DNA from: Staphylococcus auricularis
GTDB taxonomy: Bacteria; Bacillota; Bacilli; Staphylococcales; Staphylococcaceae
Direction of reading: 5' to 3'
NCBI RefSeq assembly: GCF_001500315.1
Contig: NZ_LLER01000002.1
Location: 186,001 to 250,000 of the forward strand
Length of the DNA stretch: 64,000 nucleotides
The position numbers and the translations under genes are program-made. Each line of letters opens with the position of its first letter. Position 1 is the first letter of the stretch. Of the stretch, positions 49,713 to 59,398 are shown in pieces. Below the pieces are notes generated by a model. That model was not told where the DNA came from. It saw nothing but the letters and a program-made list of their open reading frames with translations, and did not search any database.

Positions 49713-50516
49713 ATGCAAAAAATAAATAAATGGTTCATGTTGCCTTATGCCATTTGGATGTTGTTTTTTATCATCGTTCCGCTCTGTTTACTCGTCTACT
49801 TTTCATTTATAGACATACACGGACAGTTTAGTTTTGATAATTACCGACAAATATTTAGCCCAACTTACGGTAAGTTGTTTTTAGAATCTATTATATATGC
49901 GGTCATCATTACGTTACTCACTTTGTTAATCAGTTATCCTGCCGCTTATTTTATTCTAGCTTCAGCACATCAAAATGTATGGTTATTGGTCTTAATCATA
50001 CCGACATGGATTAATTTATTGTTAAAAACGTATGCTTTTATCGGGATATTGAGCCAAGAAGGTCTCGCCAATCGGTTACTTTCATTCTTACATTTACCAA
50101 AGATGGATTTATTATTTACGGCACCGGCATTTATCCTCGTTGCAACGTATATTTATATTCCATTTATGATTTTACCTATCTTCAATAACTTGAAAGAAAT
50201 ACTAAATCATTTATTAGATGCGGCAACAGATTTGGGTGCTAATTCATGGACGCGTTTTCGTAAAATCATCTTTCCATTAACGAAAAAAGGAATATTCACT
50301 GGTATACAGATTACCTTTATTCCTGCATTATCACTATTCATGATTACAAGATTGATTGCAGGTAATCGTGTGATCAATATCGGTACGGCTATCGAAGAAC
50401 AGTTTCTAGTGATACAAAATTACGGCATGGGTTCAACTATCGCACTCTTCTTAGTCTTATTTATGGCTTTTATCCTCATCGTGACCAATGTGAAAAATAA
50501 CCGGAGAAATGGGTGA
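49713..50516 (+). CDS. potB: Polyamine ABC transporter permease PotB
   Basis: A 267-aa binding-protein-dependent permease with about six helices and the EAA-type loop LDAATDLGANSWTRFRKIIF contacting PotA. ATG 49713 (MQKINKWFMLPYAIW) fits homologues. An in-frame ATG at 49698 overlaps the potA end. GAGG lies just before. Confidence 0.92.
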   Translation: MQKINKWFMLPYAIWMLFFIIVPLCLLVYFSFIDIHGQFSFDNYRQIFSPTYGKLFLESIIYAVIITLLTLLISYPAAYFILASAHQNVWLLVLIIPTWINLLLKTYAFIGILSQEGLANRLLSFLHLPKMDLLFTAPAFILVATYIYIPFMILPIFNNLKEILNHLLDAATDLGANSWTRFRKIIFPLTKKGIFTGIQITFIPALSLFMITRLIAGNRVINIGTAIEEQFLVIQNYGMGSTIALFLVLFMAFILIVTNVKNNRRNG

Positions 50517-50521
50517 AGTGA

Positions 50522-51334
50522 ATGAAATGGTATGGAAAACTTTATATTGGCATCTTAGTTGGCATCCTTTATCTACCAATTTTGTTCTTGATGTTGTATT
50601 CATTTAACTCAGCAGGGAATATGGCCCACTTTGAACATTTCACATTGGAGCATTATGTGTCACTATTTAACAATCATCGATTATTAAGCATTATCTTTAA
50701 TACGGTTGCTGTCGCGTTATTATCTGCCGCATGTGCAACAGTGATTGGAACATTCGGTGCGATCGCGCTCTATCGTTTAAGAAATCAAAAGATAAGATTA
50801 TCGATGTTGACGCTAAATAATGTGTTAATGGTTTCGTCCGATGTGGTCATCGGTGCCTCGTTTTTAATAATGTTTACCGCAATCGGACATTTTACAGGTC
50901 TTGGGTTGGGATTCTTTACCGTACTCATTTCGCATATTGCCTTTAGCATTCCTATTGTAGTGTTGATCGTGTTACCACAACTGTATGATATGAATGATCA
51001 TACATTACAAGCTACTCGTGATTTAGGTGCGACTGAGTTACAAGTGTTAAATCGAGTGATGTTCCCTCAGCTCATGCCTGCGATTATCGGTGGCTTTTTT
51101 ATGGCGCTGACTTATTCATTAGATGATTTTACCGTGAGTTTCTTTGTGACTGGTAATGGCTTTAGCGTGTTATCCGTTGAAGTCTATGCGATGGCGAGAA
51201 AGGGAATTAGCATGGAAATCATTGCGATATCTACACTGTTATTCCTATTTATCATCATTGGCATCGTCGGTTATTATTTCGTACAAGCATGGTTAAAACG
51301 TAGAAGAACATCACAGCAAGGGGTGAGCTCATGA
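50522..51334 (+). CDS. potC: Polyamine ABC transporter permease PotC
   Basis: A 270-aa permease with about six helices and the coupling loop LQATRDLGATELQVLNRVMF. Partner of PotB. It overlaps potD by 4 bp (ATGA). Confidence 0.93.
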   Translation: MKWYGKLYIGILVGILYLPILFLMLYSFNSAGNMAHFEHFTLEHYVSLFNNHRLLSIIFNTVAVALLSAACATVIGTFGAIALYRLRNQKIRLSMLTLNNVLMVSSDVVIGASFLIMFTAIGHFTGLGLGFFTVLISHIAFSIPIVVLIVLPQLYDMNDHTLQATRDLGATELQVLNRVMFPQLMPAIIGGFFMALTYSLDDFTVSFFVTGNGFSVLSVEVYAMARKGISMEIIAISTLLFLFIIIGIVGYYFVQAWLKRRRTSQQGVSS

Positions 51335-52404
51335 AACGATTTCTTCAACTCATCATTACAGCACTTGTGATAGGGATGATTTGTATTTGGATCAGCCATC
51401 GTTTATCCTCAGAAGGGCAAAGCGCAAGTGGTGAAAAACTTTACGTATACAACTGGGGAGAGTATATTGATCCTGCACTTATAGACAAATTTGAAAAGGA
51501 AACAGGGATTCAAGTGATTTATGAAACGTTTGACTCTAATGAAGCAATGGAAGCCAAAATTAAAAATGGCGGTACACACTATGATGTTGCCTTTCCGAGT
51601 GAATATACGGTTCAAAAGTTAAAACGCGATCAGTTATTATTGCCTCTTGACCATGATAAAATCCCTAACATGAAGTATTTAGATCCAGATTATATGAACA
51701 TGGACTTTGATCGACATAATCAATATTCTGTGCCTTACTTTTTTGGCACTGTCGGTATTTTATATAATAAAGCAGCGTATCCAAATGCGCCGCTCAATGC
51801 ATGGGCAGATTTATATGATGAGAAATACAATCGCGATGTCTTATTAGTAGATGGCGCCCGTGAGGTGATGGGTTTAGCCTTAAATAAATTAGGTTATAGT
51901 TTAAATGATAGATCGACACAACACTTGGCACAGGCTGAAACAGACCTTAATCAATTGGCACCACAAGTGAGAGGGATAGTCGGAGATGAGGTTACGATGA
52001 TGTTAGAACAACATGAAGCAAACGTTGCGGTCGTCTGGAGTGGTGTCGCTCAACCTATCGTCACTAACAACGAGCAATTCGACTATGTAATCCCTAAAGA
52101 AGGTTCTAATTTATGGTTTGATAATATCGTCATTCCGAAGACAGCACAAAACAAAGCTGCAGCGCACAAATTTATAAACTTCTTATTAGAACCTAACAAT
52201 AATAAACAAAATACTGAATGGGTCGGTTATGCAACACCGAACGAAGCGGCAAGAAATAAATTACCTAAAGACATCAGAGAGGATACACGATTTTATCCCA
52301 CAGAAGCGCAGCAACAACGGTTAGAGGTATATCAAGATTTGGGAAAATCAACGCTCAGTGAGTATAACGAGCGCTTTTTAAATTTTAAAATGTCATTAAA
52401 TTAG
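51331..52404 (+). CDS. potD: Spermidine/putrescine-binding protein PotD
   Basis: A 357-aa extracytoplasmic solute-binding protein. The N-terminal hydrophobic segment (residues 5-24, FLQLIITALVIGMICIWISH) lacks a lipobox Cys, so it is an uncleaved anchor or Sec signal rather than a lipoprotein. Binding-fold signatures: VYNWGEYIDPALIDKFEKET, YDVAFPSEYTVQKL, FGTVGILYNK and WSGVAQPIVTNNEQFDYVIP. Last gene of the pot operon. Confidence 0.93.
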   Translation: MKRFLQLIITALVIGMICIWISHRLSSEGQSASGEKLYVYNWGEYIDPALIDKFEKETGIQVIYETFDSNEAMEAKIKNGGTHYDVAFPSEYTVQKLKRDQLLLPLDHDKIPNMKYLDPDYMNMDFDRHNQYSVPYFFGTVGILYNKAAYPNAPLNAWADLYDEKYNRDVLLVDGAREVMGLALNKLGYSLNDRSTQHLAQAETDLNQLAPQVRGIVGDEVTMMLEQHEANVAVVWSGVAQPIVTNNEQFDYVIPKEGSNLWFDNIVIPKTAQNKAAAHKFINFLLEPNNNKQNTEWVGYATPNEAARNKLPKDIREDTRFYPTEAQQQRLEVYQDLGKSTLSEYNERFLNFKMSLN

Positions 52405-52477
52405 ACTTTAGTTGGTAGTTATTTAAAGTAGAATCCGATATAATAGTTTGATAAGTAGAATAAGGAGATGTGAGTGT

Positions 52478-53659
52478 ATGTCAGGAGAGCAATTTATGCA
52501 GGTTAAGCGGCCAGTCAGTCGTTTAGCTGAAAAAGTTCTTGGATGGTTAAGCTGGCTTTTTCTATTAGCATTGACAGTGATAACCATATTTATCGCACTC
52601 GTTTCATTTAGTAGTGAAACATCGATACAAAGTTTAGAAGCTTCACTGAATAATAACGAGTTAATACAACAAATTTTAGCGAATAACGGTCTAAATACCA
52701 CACAGTTTGTGATTTGGTTACAAAATGGTGTGTGGGCTGTCATCGTATATTTCATTGTATGTTTACTCATCTCATTTTTAGCACTAATTTCTATGAATAT
52801 ACGATTCCTTTCAGGTTTCTTATTCTTAGTTGCTGCGGTAGTGACATTACCACTCGTATTATTATTTATTACGTTGATTATCCCAATTTTATTCTTCATT
52901 ATCGCTATTATGATGTTTGTACGTAAAGATAGAGTTGATACCGTTCCTGCATATTATATGGAAGGCTATCAAGGAGCGCCAACACAAGGCTATGATTACG
53001 ACGAACCGGTTTACAGAAATCAACCACGTTATAGTGATGATCGAGATGATCAAGATGCATACGAAGCAGACAATGGTTACGATCGTAACGCCAAACCATT
53101 AAGACGTGGTTCATATGATCATTTTTACGATCAGGACCATCCAACTGCTGCTGAAGATTCAGTTCAAGCGGATACAGCAGAGGAAGATGACGAACCCCAA
53201 ATTCTTTCTAGACAAGTCAAATACGGTTATAAAAACAAGGTCAAACCGACACATGATGAGGATCACGAAGATGGTATGACTGAAGAAGAAAGACTTGAAC
53301 AAGAAAGACATCAACAAGAGATTGAGGCACAACGCCAACGTGAAGCTGAAGAAGCAGAACGTCAACGTCAGCAAGAAGCTGAAGAAAAGGCACGTCGTAA
53401 GCAAGAAGAAAAAGAAGCACGAGAACAAGAAAAACAGGCACATGCAGAAGAAAAAGCAAGACGTAAACAGATTAAGAAAGAACGTAAACAACGTGAAAAA
53501 GAACTTAGAAAACAACAACCGAGTGCCGTGAATCAACGTCGCATGAACTATGAAGAACGTAAAAAAGTCGTCCATCAAGATCAAACTGCTCAAGAAGAAA
53601 CTTCACAAACGACTGATGAAGTGGATGCGACGGAAGAACGTAATGAACATAAAGAATAA
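52478..53659 (+). CDS. auxB: AuxB-like membrane protein with long charged tail
   Basis: About 393 aa. Residues 10-150 form a DUF4064-like membrane unit with three to four helices ending in IAIMMFVRKD. The remaining cytoplasmic tail is first Tyr/Asp-rich, then from about residue 275 a Glu/Gln/Arg-rich predicted coiled coil (ERLEQERHQQEIEAQRQREA). In S. aureus the gene directly after potD is AuxB, reported with AuxA to stabilise lipoteichoic acid. The assignment is by position and form, from memory. Two starts are equally good, ATG 52478 (AAGGAG) and ATG 52496 (AGGAG). The related gene at 53887 shares the membrane unit. It may act as a membrane-tethered scaffold, but that is inference. Confidence 0.7.
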   Translation: MSGEQFMQVKRPVSRLAEKVLGWLSWLFLLALTVITIFIALVSFSSETSIQSLEASLNNNELIQQILANNGLNTTQFVIWLQNGVWAVIVYFIVCLLISFLALISMNIRFLSGFLFLVAAVVTLPLVLLFITLIIPILFFIIAIMMFVRKDRVDTVPAYYMEGYQGAPTQGYDYDEPVYRNQPRYSDDRDDQDAYEADNGYDRNAKPLRRGSYDHFYDQDHPTAAEDSVQADTAEEDDEPQILSRQVKYGYKNKVKPTHDEDHEDGMTEEERLEQERHQQEIEAQRQREAEEAERQRQQEAEEKARRKQEEKEAREQEKQAHAEEKARRKQIKKERKQREKELRKQQPSAVNQRRMNYEERKKVVHQDQTAQEETSQTTDEVDATEERNEHKE

Positions 53660-53674
53660 GCTTTAAACTACACT

Positions 53675-53716
53675 TGAGACGGAAGCAAATGAATTACTGC
53701 TTTCGTCTCATTTTAT
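53675..53716 (+). terminator. Terminator after the auxB-like gene
   Basis: A 12-bp stem (53675-53686 with 53698-53709, one G-U) followed by ATTTTATTT. Confidence 0.82.
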
Positions 53717-53734
53717 TTCTTATATTAAAATATA

Positions 53735-53764
53735 TTGCTTTATAAATATAACTCTAGATATAAT
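53735..53764 (+). promoter_or_regulatory. Promoter of the DUF4064 gene
   Basis: TTGCTT (53735-53740), an 18-nt spacer, perfect TATAAT (53759-53764). The 5' leader to the start at 53887 would be about 115 nt. Confidence 0.72.
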
Positions 53765-53886
53765 GTTATTTAGATATCAAAATTTTGATAAAGCGTTTAA
53801 TGTGTTTTGAAAACGGCTATATATCAAAAAAGAAATAGAATCAATAAAATGATTAACAGAAGTAGTTGAATATAGGAGGTCCAAAG

Positions 53887-54543
53887 ATGAGAAAGGCAGA
53901 ACGTGTTTTAGGTTGGATAGGTGTTGGTATCGGCATCATATTCTTAATATTTATAGGATTTGCATTGATTGGATTTAATCAACCAGGATTTGAAGAAGAG
54001 TTTAATAATCTATATCAAGAAGAGGCGCAAATCGTTTCCTTCGATACAATTAAAGGATTGACTACTGTTTCAGCGATTCTCTTATTAGTATCTACAGTAT
54101 TAGGACTAATTGCTACATTACTCGTTAAGAAAAAACGCGTCTTATCAGGTGCGTTATTTATGGCAGCATTTGTCGTAGGTATTTTATTTGGTAACTGGCT
54201 CGCTGGTATCCTTTGGTTAATCGCTGGTATTATGATGTTTGTACGTAAAGACAGTGATATCCAAGGTGAAGGTACCGCGAACGAAGAGAATCCATTTATC
54301 AGAGATGAGGTTCACACAGAAGGCAATCCTTACATCCGTGACGATGTAGATCGCACTGCTCAAGATGACACTGAACCTCAAGATAACCGTCAAAATCATG
54401 ATGGTGAAAATGAAGATAATGATGATAATCCATTCATTAGAGACAACGGTCAACAACCTAAAACAAAAGAAAGTGATCGTTTAGAAGATGATGCAGAAAA
54501 AGATATGCAAAAGAAAAAAGATAACGATCCATATCTTTATTAA
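53887..54543 (+). CDS. DUF4064 membrane protein with NPFIRD repeats
   Basis: A 218-aa protein. Residues 1 to about 125 form a DUF4064 membrane unit (AERVLGWIGVGIGIIFLIFI, then SAILLLVSTVLGLIATLLV, then WLAGILWLIAGIMMFVRKD), paralogous to the gene before it and ending in the same MMFVRKD. The acidic cytoplasmic tail repeats a short motif three times: ENPFIRDEV, GNPYIRDDV and DNPFIRDNG, with a final NDPYLY. Such repeats suggest a docking site for a partner. ATG 53887 has TAGGAGGTCC. Function unknown. Confidence 0.8.
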   Translation: MRKAERVLGWIGVGIGIIFLIFIGFALIGFNQPGFEEEFNNLYQEEAQIVSFDTIKGLTTVSAILLLVSTVLGLIATLLVKKKRVLSGALFMAAFVVGILFGNWLAGILWLIAGIMMFVRKDSDIQGEGTANEENPFIRDEVHTEGNPYIRDDVDRTAQDDTEPQDNRQNHDGENEDNDDNPFIRDNGQQPKTKESDRLEDDAEKDMQKKKDNDPYLY

Positions 54544-54580
54544 TGCGCTTCGAACATCAGAACAATAAATAATAGCACAT

Positions 54581-54620
54581 GAAAAGAGGCTAGGAACATT
54601 ACGTTTCTAGCCTCTTTTTA
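54581..54620. terminator. Bidirectional terminator
   Basis: A 16-bp stem (54582-54597 with 54603-54618, AAAAGAGGCTAGGAAC/GTTTCTAGCCTCTTTT, one G-U) between convergent genes. Confidence 0.92.
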
Positions 54621-54631
54621 TTCGATTGAGT

Positions 54632-55243
54632 TTAGTCATAAAATTGCACGAGCTGTTTAAATGTATCTTCTAAGAATGCTAAAAATGCTTTATCTGTTTT
54701 CAACTCTTCATCACTTGGATCAAGTGTTCTCGCCACGAACAATTCACCTTTTTTAACGTTTTTTACCCGATCAATGGCTTGTTGCAATTCATCCTCTGAT
54801 AGGGAATGAATAGGTTCCTTATCTTCTTTCATATGATCTAACGCTAAGCTGTAATCTTCAGGTAATTGTTTTAACGTATCAAAATGTTTTTCAAATGTTT
54901 TAACTTGATCTGCTTTATTCTTCGCTTCGTGCATCACACCATACATAACGAACAATTGATCCTCAAATAGACCGATTTGGAAATGAGGTTGCATTTTATA
55001 ACCACGTTTATTCGTTGAAAAAGCAACCCATGTATCGTGGGGTGGATTCACACTACGTCTCGCGTGTTTCGCCACGTGTGGATAGAAGACTTCCCCTGTT
55101 TCTGTTTCAAGAAATTGAGAGAAGTAATCTCCTAATGCATTAAGTTGTGGGCGAATGCGTTCAGAAATTGCCTCCATTCTACCGTCTAAACCATCAACAG
55201 TGAAGGCTTTAAAGTCATTCGGCTTAAATGTATAAGTTGTCAT
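54632..55243 (-). CDS. UPF0637 (DUF1054) family protein
   Basis: A 203-aa protein of the UPF0637/DUF1054 family, recognised from [40 protein letters not shown] and [18 protein letters not shown]. Cytosolic, unknown function, found at this position next to the inositol monophosphatase gene in staphylococci. AGAGGTGAGC ribosome site. It shares its terminator with the DUF4064 gene. Confidence 0.88.
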   Translation of the reverse strand: MTTYTFKPNDFKAFTVDGLDGRMEAISERIRPQLNALGDYFSQFLETETGEVFYPHVAKHARRSVNPPHDTWVAFSTNKRGYKMQPHFQIGLFEDQLFVMYGVMHEAKNKADQVKTFEKHFDTLKQLPEDYSLALDHMKEDKEPIHSLSEDELQQAIDRVKNVKKGELFVARTLDPSDEELKTDKAFLAFLEDTFKQLVQFYD

Positions 55244-55410
55244 GAGCTCACCTCTTAGTTACATCTTTTACCCACATTGTAGCACATAACTTTATGAGAC
55301 ACAGGCGATGCGTTTCTACTATAACACCTCTCAAAACGTGGCCTTTTTAGTCTTGTACACATGATAAAGGTTAGCCATTTAGGGTATAATGTGAGCATAG
55401 GAGTGATTAA

Positions 55411-56226
55411 ATGACACTTTATCAATTTGCGAAAGCGCTCATTTTAGAAGCAGGAAAAAATATTAGAGAAACGATGGATGAAACTTTACATATAGAAACA
55501 AAATCGAACCCGAATGATCTCGTGACCAACGTAGATAAACAGACTGAACAGTTCTTAGTCGATCGTATCCACCAATCTTATCCGGACCATGAGGTAATTG
55601 GTGAAGAAGGGCATGGCCATCAATTAAGTCACAGTCAGGGTACGACGTGGGTCATTGATCCGATAGATGGCACACTTAATTTTGTGCATCAACGTGAAAA
55701 CTTTTCGATCTCAATCGGCATTTTTCAGGACGATACACCTTATGCGGGCTTTGTGTATGATGTAATGAACGATACGCTTTATCATGCGAAGGCCGGAGAA
55801 GGGGCATATGTAGGAGATCAATCGTTACCACAAATAGAAGATACGGATCTCAAAAAGAGCATTATTGGTATTAACCCTAATTGGCTTACGAAACCTAAAT
55901 TAGTGGATCTTTTTCACCCCATCGTAAATCAATCTCGCAGTGCAAGAGCATACGGTTCAGCTGCGTTAGAGATTGTGCATGTCGCAACAGGTAGATTAGC
56001 TGCTTATATGACACCCCGATTACAGCCATGGGATTATGCTGGCGGATTAATTATTTTAAACGAAGTAGGGGGTAAAGGCACAGATTTCTTAGGTGAGGCA
56101 TTAACGATTTACGAACCTCATACAGTAGTCGTCGCCAATCCACAGTTGCACGAAGATTTGATTAATCATTACTTTAAACCGCACCAAGAAATCATCGAAG
56201 AACTACATGCCCATCACAGAAGATAA
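55411..56226 (+). CDS. Inositol monophosphatase family protein
   Basis: A 271-aa Mg-dependent phosphatase. Metal-binding motifs: VIGEEGHG (Glu), WVIDPIDGTLNFVHQ (Asp-Asp) and WDYAGGLIILNEVGG (Asp). The family acts on inositol-phosphate, fructose-1,6-bisphosphate, NADP or PAP. Firmicutes lacking inositol pathways suggest another substrate. TATAAT at 55385-55390 and AGGAGTG precede the ATG. Single gene ending in a bidirectional hairpin. Confidence 0.87.
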   Translation: MTLYQFAKALILEAGKNIRETMDETLHIETKSNPNDLVTNVDKQTEQFLVDRIHQSYPDHEVIGEEGHGHQLSHSQGTTWVIDPIDGTLNFVHQRENFSISIGIFQDDTPYAGFVYDVMNDTLYHAKAGEGAYVGDQSLPQIEDTDLKKSIIGINPNWLTKPKLVDLFHPIVNQSRSARAYGSAALEIVHVATGRLAAYMTPRLQPWDYAGGLIILNEVGGKGTDFLGEALTIYEPHTVVVANPQLHEDLINHYFKPHQEIIEELHAHHRR

Positions 56227-56240
56227 TATGCTCGAGAATT

Positions 56241-56297
56241 AAAAAACTGAAAGTATTCTTACACAGTGAAGAGGTGTGTGAGATTACTTTCAGTCTA
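56241..56297. terminator. Bidirectional terminator
   Basis: A long imperfect stem (ACTGAAAGTA at 56246-56255 with TACTTTCAGT at 56285-56294, continued by ACAC/GTGT pairs) between convergent genes. Confidence 0.75.
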
Positions 56298-56325
56298 TTT
56301 GTTAGGATATGAAGATACGTGCGAG

Positions 56326-56520
56326 TTAGAACCAATTTTTTTCACGATAATGTTTTTTTAATGTAAAGCCTGCGCCAAATGTTGCAATGAATAATATAAG
56401 TGTTAAAATCATCATTGGTACATTAGTTGCAGCGATAGCAAAGCTGAACAGCGTTAAGAATATCGTCGCAACGAGCGCAAGTATAAAGAAAATGGCCTTA
56501 GATTTTTTTGGTTGTTCCAT
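56326..56520 (-). CDS. YlaF-like small membrane protein (DUF5325)
   Basis: A 64-aa protein with two hydrophobic helices (about 9-29 and 33-53, FFILALVATIFLTLFSFAIA and MMILTLILFIATFGAGF) and a basic end (KKHYREKNWF). Size, topology and position next to typA match Bacillus YlaF/DUF5325. ATG 56520 has GGGGTG upstream. An open frame of 11 further codons is not supported. Function unknown. Confidence 0.7.
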   Translation of the reverse strand: MEQPKKSKAIFFILALVATIFLTLFSFAIAATNVPMMILTLILFIATFGAGFTLKKHYREKNWF

Positions 56521-56536
56521 CCCTACACCCCTTTGG

Positions 56537-56567
56537 TTGTATTCTAAAGTCATATCTATGATATAAT
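56537..56567 (+). promoter_or_regulatory. typA promoter
   Basis: TTGTAT (56537-56542), 19-nt spacer, extended TGATATAAT ending 56567. 52 nt before typA. Confidence 0.55.
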
Positions 56568-56618
56568 AAAAAAGTTACAATTAAAAGCGGTAATTTACTT
56601 AAGAAAGGAAATTATGAA

Positions 56619-58466
56619 ATGACTAATATAAGAGAAGACGTTCGAAATATAGCAATCATCGCTCACGTTGACCACGGTAAAACAACACTTGTAGATGAGC
56701 TATTAAAACAATCAGGTATCTTCCGTGAAAATGAACGCATAGACGAACGTGCGATGGACTCTAACGATTTAGAAAGAGAACGTGGTATTACCATCCTTTC
56801 TAAAAACACAGCGGTAGACTATAAAGGTACTAGAATTAATATATTAGATACACCAGGGCATGCTGACTTTGGTGGTGAAGTTGAACGTATCATGAAAATG
56901 GTTGATGGTGTCGTTTTAGTTGTCGATGCTTATGAAGGTACGATGCCACAAACACGTTTCGTATTGAAAAAAGCGTTAGAACAAAACTTAAAACCTGTTG
57001 TTGTAGTGAATAAAATTGATAAACCAGCTGCACGTCCTGAAGCGGTTGTCGATGAAGTCTTAGACTTGTTCATCGAATTGGAAGCTTCTGAAGAGCAACT
57101 CGATTTCCCAGTTGTTTATGCTTCAGCTGTTAACGGTACAGCAAGTTTAGATCCAGAAACACAAGATGACAACATGCAAGCGATGTACGAAACAATCATT
57201 GATTACGTACCAGCACCGAAAGATAATAGTGATGAACCATTACAATTCCAAGTCGCATTATTAGATTACAATGATTACGTAGGTCGTATCGGTGTAGGAC
57301 GTATCTTTAGAGGGACAATGCGCGTTGGGGACAACGTATCACTTATTAAATTAGATGGTTCAGTCAAAAACTTCCGTGTCACTAAATTATTCGGTTACTT
57401 TGGACTTAACCGCGAAGAAATCGAAGAAGCTCAAGCAGGCGATTTAGTCGCTGTATCTGGTATGGAAGACATTAACGTAGGTGAAACAGTAACACCACAC
57501 GATCACCAAGAAGCATTACCAGTACTAAGAATCGACGAACCTACATTGGAAATGACATTTAAAGTGAACAATTCACCATTCGCAGGTCGCGAAGGTACTT
57601 ACGTGACAGCACGTCAAATTCAAGAACGTCTAGATCAACAACTTGAAACAGACGTTTCACTTAAAGTTACACCAACAGACTCTCCAGATACATGGACCGT
57701 TGCAGGTCGTGGTGAATTACACTTATCTATCCTCATTGAAAACATGAGACGTGAAGGTTTCGAACTTCAAGTATCTAAACCACAAGTTATCTTAAAAGAA
57801 ATCGATGGCCAAATGTGCGAACCATTTGAACGCGTACAATGTGAAGTACCTTCAGAAAATACGGGTTCAGTCATCGAATCTTTAGGACAACGTAAAGGTG
57901 AAATGTTAGACATGGTCACTACAGACAATGGTCTTACTCGCTTAGTCTTCATGGTACCTGCTCGTGGTATGATTGGTTACACTACTGAATTCATGTCACA
58001 AACACGTGGTTATGGTATCATCAACCATACATTCGAAGAATTCAGACCACGTATTAAAGGTATGATCGGCGGAAGAAGAAACGGTGCACTTGTTTCTATG
58101 GACCAAGGTCAAGCTAGCCAATACGCAATCATTGGTTTAGAAGACCGTGGTACAAACTTCATGGAACCAGGTACTGAAGTTTATGAAGGTATGATTGTTG
58201 GTGAACACTCTCGTGAAAATGACTTAACTGTTAACATCACGAAAATTAAACACCAAACAAACGTACGTTCATCTACCAAAGACCAAACTGAAACTATGAA
58301 ACGCCCACGTATCTTAACATTAGAAGAAGCGTTACAATTCATTAATGATGATGAATTAGTCGAAGTTACACCAGAATCTATCCGCTTGAGAAAGAAAACA
58401 CTTAATAAACAAGCACGTGAAAAAGAAGCGAAACGTGTTAAACAAATGATGCAAGAAAATGAATAA
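56619..58466 (+). CDS. typA: Ribosome-associated GTPase TypA/BipA
   Basis: A 615-aa translational GTPase of the EF-G-like family that assists ribosome assembly and stress or cold growth. G1 AHVDHGKTT (residues 15-23), switch [15 protein letters not shown]4 VVNKIDKP and domain III-V homology to EF-G, with the BipA-specific C-terminal domain ([20 protein letters not shown]). AAAGGAAA ribosome site. Confidence 0.97.
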   Translation: MTNIREDVRNIAIIAHVDHGKTTLVDELLKQSGIFRENERIDERAMDSNDLERERGITILSKNTAVDYKGTRINILDTPGHADFGGEVERIMKMVDGVVLVVDAYEGTMPQTRFVLKKALEQNLKPVVVVNKIDKPAARPEAVVDEVLDLFIELEASEEQLDFPVVYASAVNGTASLDPETQDDNMQAMYETIIDYVPAPKDNSDEPLQFQVALLDYNDYVGRIGVGRIFRGTMRVGDNVSLIKLDGSVKNFRVTKLFGYFGLNREEIEEAQAGDLVAVSGMEDINVGETVTPHDHQEALPVLRIDEPTLEMTFKVNNSPFAGREGTYVTARQIQERLDQQLETDVSLKVTPTDSPDTWTVAGRGELHLSILIENMRREGFELQVSKPQVILKEIDGQMCEPFERVQCEVPSENTGSVIESLGQRKGEMLDMVTTDNGLTRLVFMVPARGMIGYTTEFMSQTRGYGIINHTFEEFRPRIKGMIGGRRNGALVSMDQGQASQYAIIGLEDRGTNFMEPGTEVYEGMIVGEHSRENDLTVNITKIKHQTNVRSSTKDQTETMKRPRILTLEEALQFINDDELVEVTPESIRLRKKTLNKQAREKEAKRVKQMMQENE

Positions 58467-58488
58467 TCATTAGACTCGTATATAAATT

Positions 58489-58543
58489 AAAAGCAGGTAA
58501 CCCGAGATGCTCTATACGGAGCATGAACGGTTACCTGCTTTTT
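58489..58543. terminator. Bidirectional terminator after typA
   Basis: A 13-bp stem (58490-58502 with 58529-58541, AAAGCAGGTAACC/GGTTACCTGCTTT) with an inner GCTC/GAGC helix, between convergent genes. Confidence 0.92.
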
Positions 58544-58545
58544 TG

Positions 58546-58719
58546 TTATCTATGATTAAATGTCGTAACTTGTTTACGTTGTTTCGGCTTATCTAAACGA
58601 CTCTTACATTCATCACACATGAATGTATGCATCGGATCATTGCGAAGCCGTTTCGCTTCAAGTGTGTTTTCGTCGATATAAACTTCTGTATCGCAAATCA
58701 CACATTGTACTTTTTTCAT
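58546..58719 (-). CDS. YlaI-like zinc-ribbon protein (DUF2197)
   Basis: A 57-aa protein with two CxxC pairs (Cys6/Cys9 in QCVICDTEV, Cys35/Cys38 in MCDECKSRL), giving a zinc ribbon. DUF2197 family, Bacillus YlaI. ATG 58719 follows GAGGTGG and lies 4 bp beyond the stop of the next gene upstream, so the two are co-transcribed. Function unknown. Confidence 0.82.
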   Translation of the reverse strand: MKKVQCVICDTEVYIDENTLEAKRLRNDPMHTFMCDECKSRLDKPKQRKQVTTFNHR

Positions 58720-58723
58720 ATAA

Positions 58724-59206
58724 TTAAACCACCTCAATACGTGTTGCATGTTTAAATTGATAAGAATAACCCTGATCTTGAATGAAGACGAAGCTATCTA
58801 CACCGTCATCCTCATAAAGTCGTTTCCCATCTTTTGAAAATTGGAAGAATAAATAGGGTAATAGATCTAATGGTACTTTGATTTCATCTTCATCATTGTA
58901 TAAGCGAATTGCTGTCGCTTTCGCAGTTGGTTCTGCATGTTTAAAGAACGGTGTCATATTGATCACATACGTTTCTTTCAACATGGATTGTTTTTTATAT
59001 TTAATTTCTGAATTTAAAGTCGGTGGGTTCGTTTGACCTTCTAGAATGGCTCTATTCCATTCACGGTTGTCTTCAAAACGAATCGGTTTCGTACCTTCAA
59101 ACACACCAGCCTCTAAATCTTCTATTTGTACTTTACGATCATCGAAGATCCAAGTTGTACTATCTAATGTAATTGGAAATTGAACTTCCCCCGTGATTTG
59201 AATCAT
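58724..59206 (-). CDS. YlaL-like conserved protein, 160 aa
   Basis: A 160-aa cytosolic protein rich in beta structure (MIQITGEVQFPITLDSTTWI, PLDLLPYLFFQFSKDGKRLY). Position and size suggest the Bacillus ylaL orthologue, but I do not recognise a defining motif. AGAGGAAACG precedes the ATG. The TAA of a 53-codon frame abuts the start directly. Function unknown. Confidence 0.65.
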   Translation of the reverse strand: MIQITGEVQFPITLDSTTWIFDDRKVQIEDLEAGVFEGTKPIRFEDNREWNRAILEGQTNPPTLNSEIKYKKQSMLKETYVINMTPFFKHAEPTAKATAIRLYNDEDEIKVPLDLLPYLFFQFSKDGKRLYEDDGVDSFVFIQDQGYSYQFKHATRIEVV

Positions 59207-59368
59207 TTATCGTTTCCTCTTTACTTGAATTATAATAGTGATAGGTGAAGTAGTTGGAACAGCTTGCTCATAAATTTTTGCATCTTGTTGTCCCATTTTA
59301 GGAAATACGCTTACAAAAACGATTGAAACTTTTCCTAGACGTGCTTGAAAATATTGAATGACACTCAT
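59207..59368 (-). CDS. Possible small ORF upstream of the ylaL-like gene, 53 aa
   Basis: ATG 59368 to TAA 59209-59207 on the minus strand, 53 codons (MSVIQYFQARLGKVSIVFVS ... IIIQVKRKR). Its stop directly touches the next ATG and the ribosome site of that gene lies in its last codons. It has no good ribosome site itself. It overlaps a TATAAT at 59234-59229 that may be the promoter of the next gene, which argues against coding. Confidence 0.3.
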   Translation of the reverse strand: MSVIQYFQARLGKVSIVFVSVFPKMGQQDAKIYEQAVPTTSPITIIIQVKRKR

Positions 59369-59398
59369 TCTACTAGGTTACAGTAAACGAGTTGAAGC

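Noticed and set aside
52423..52899. Minus-strand 158-codon frame after potD
   Set aside because: Lies antisense to the N-terminal half of the auxB-like gene with no homology.
53159..53593. Long minus-strand Phe/Leu/Ser-rich frame
   Set aside because: Antisense artefact of the Glu/Gln/Lys-rich coiled-coil tail of the auxB-like gene. Such codons read as hydrophobic on the other strand.
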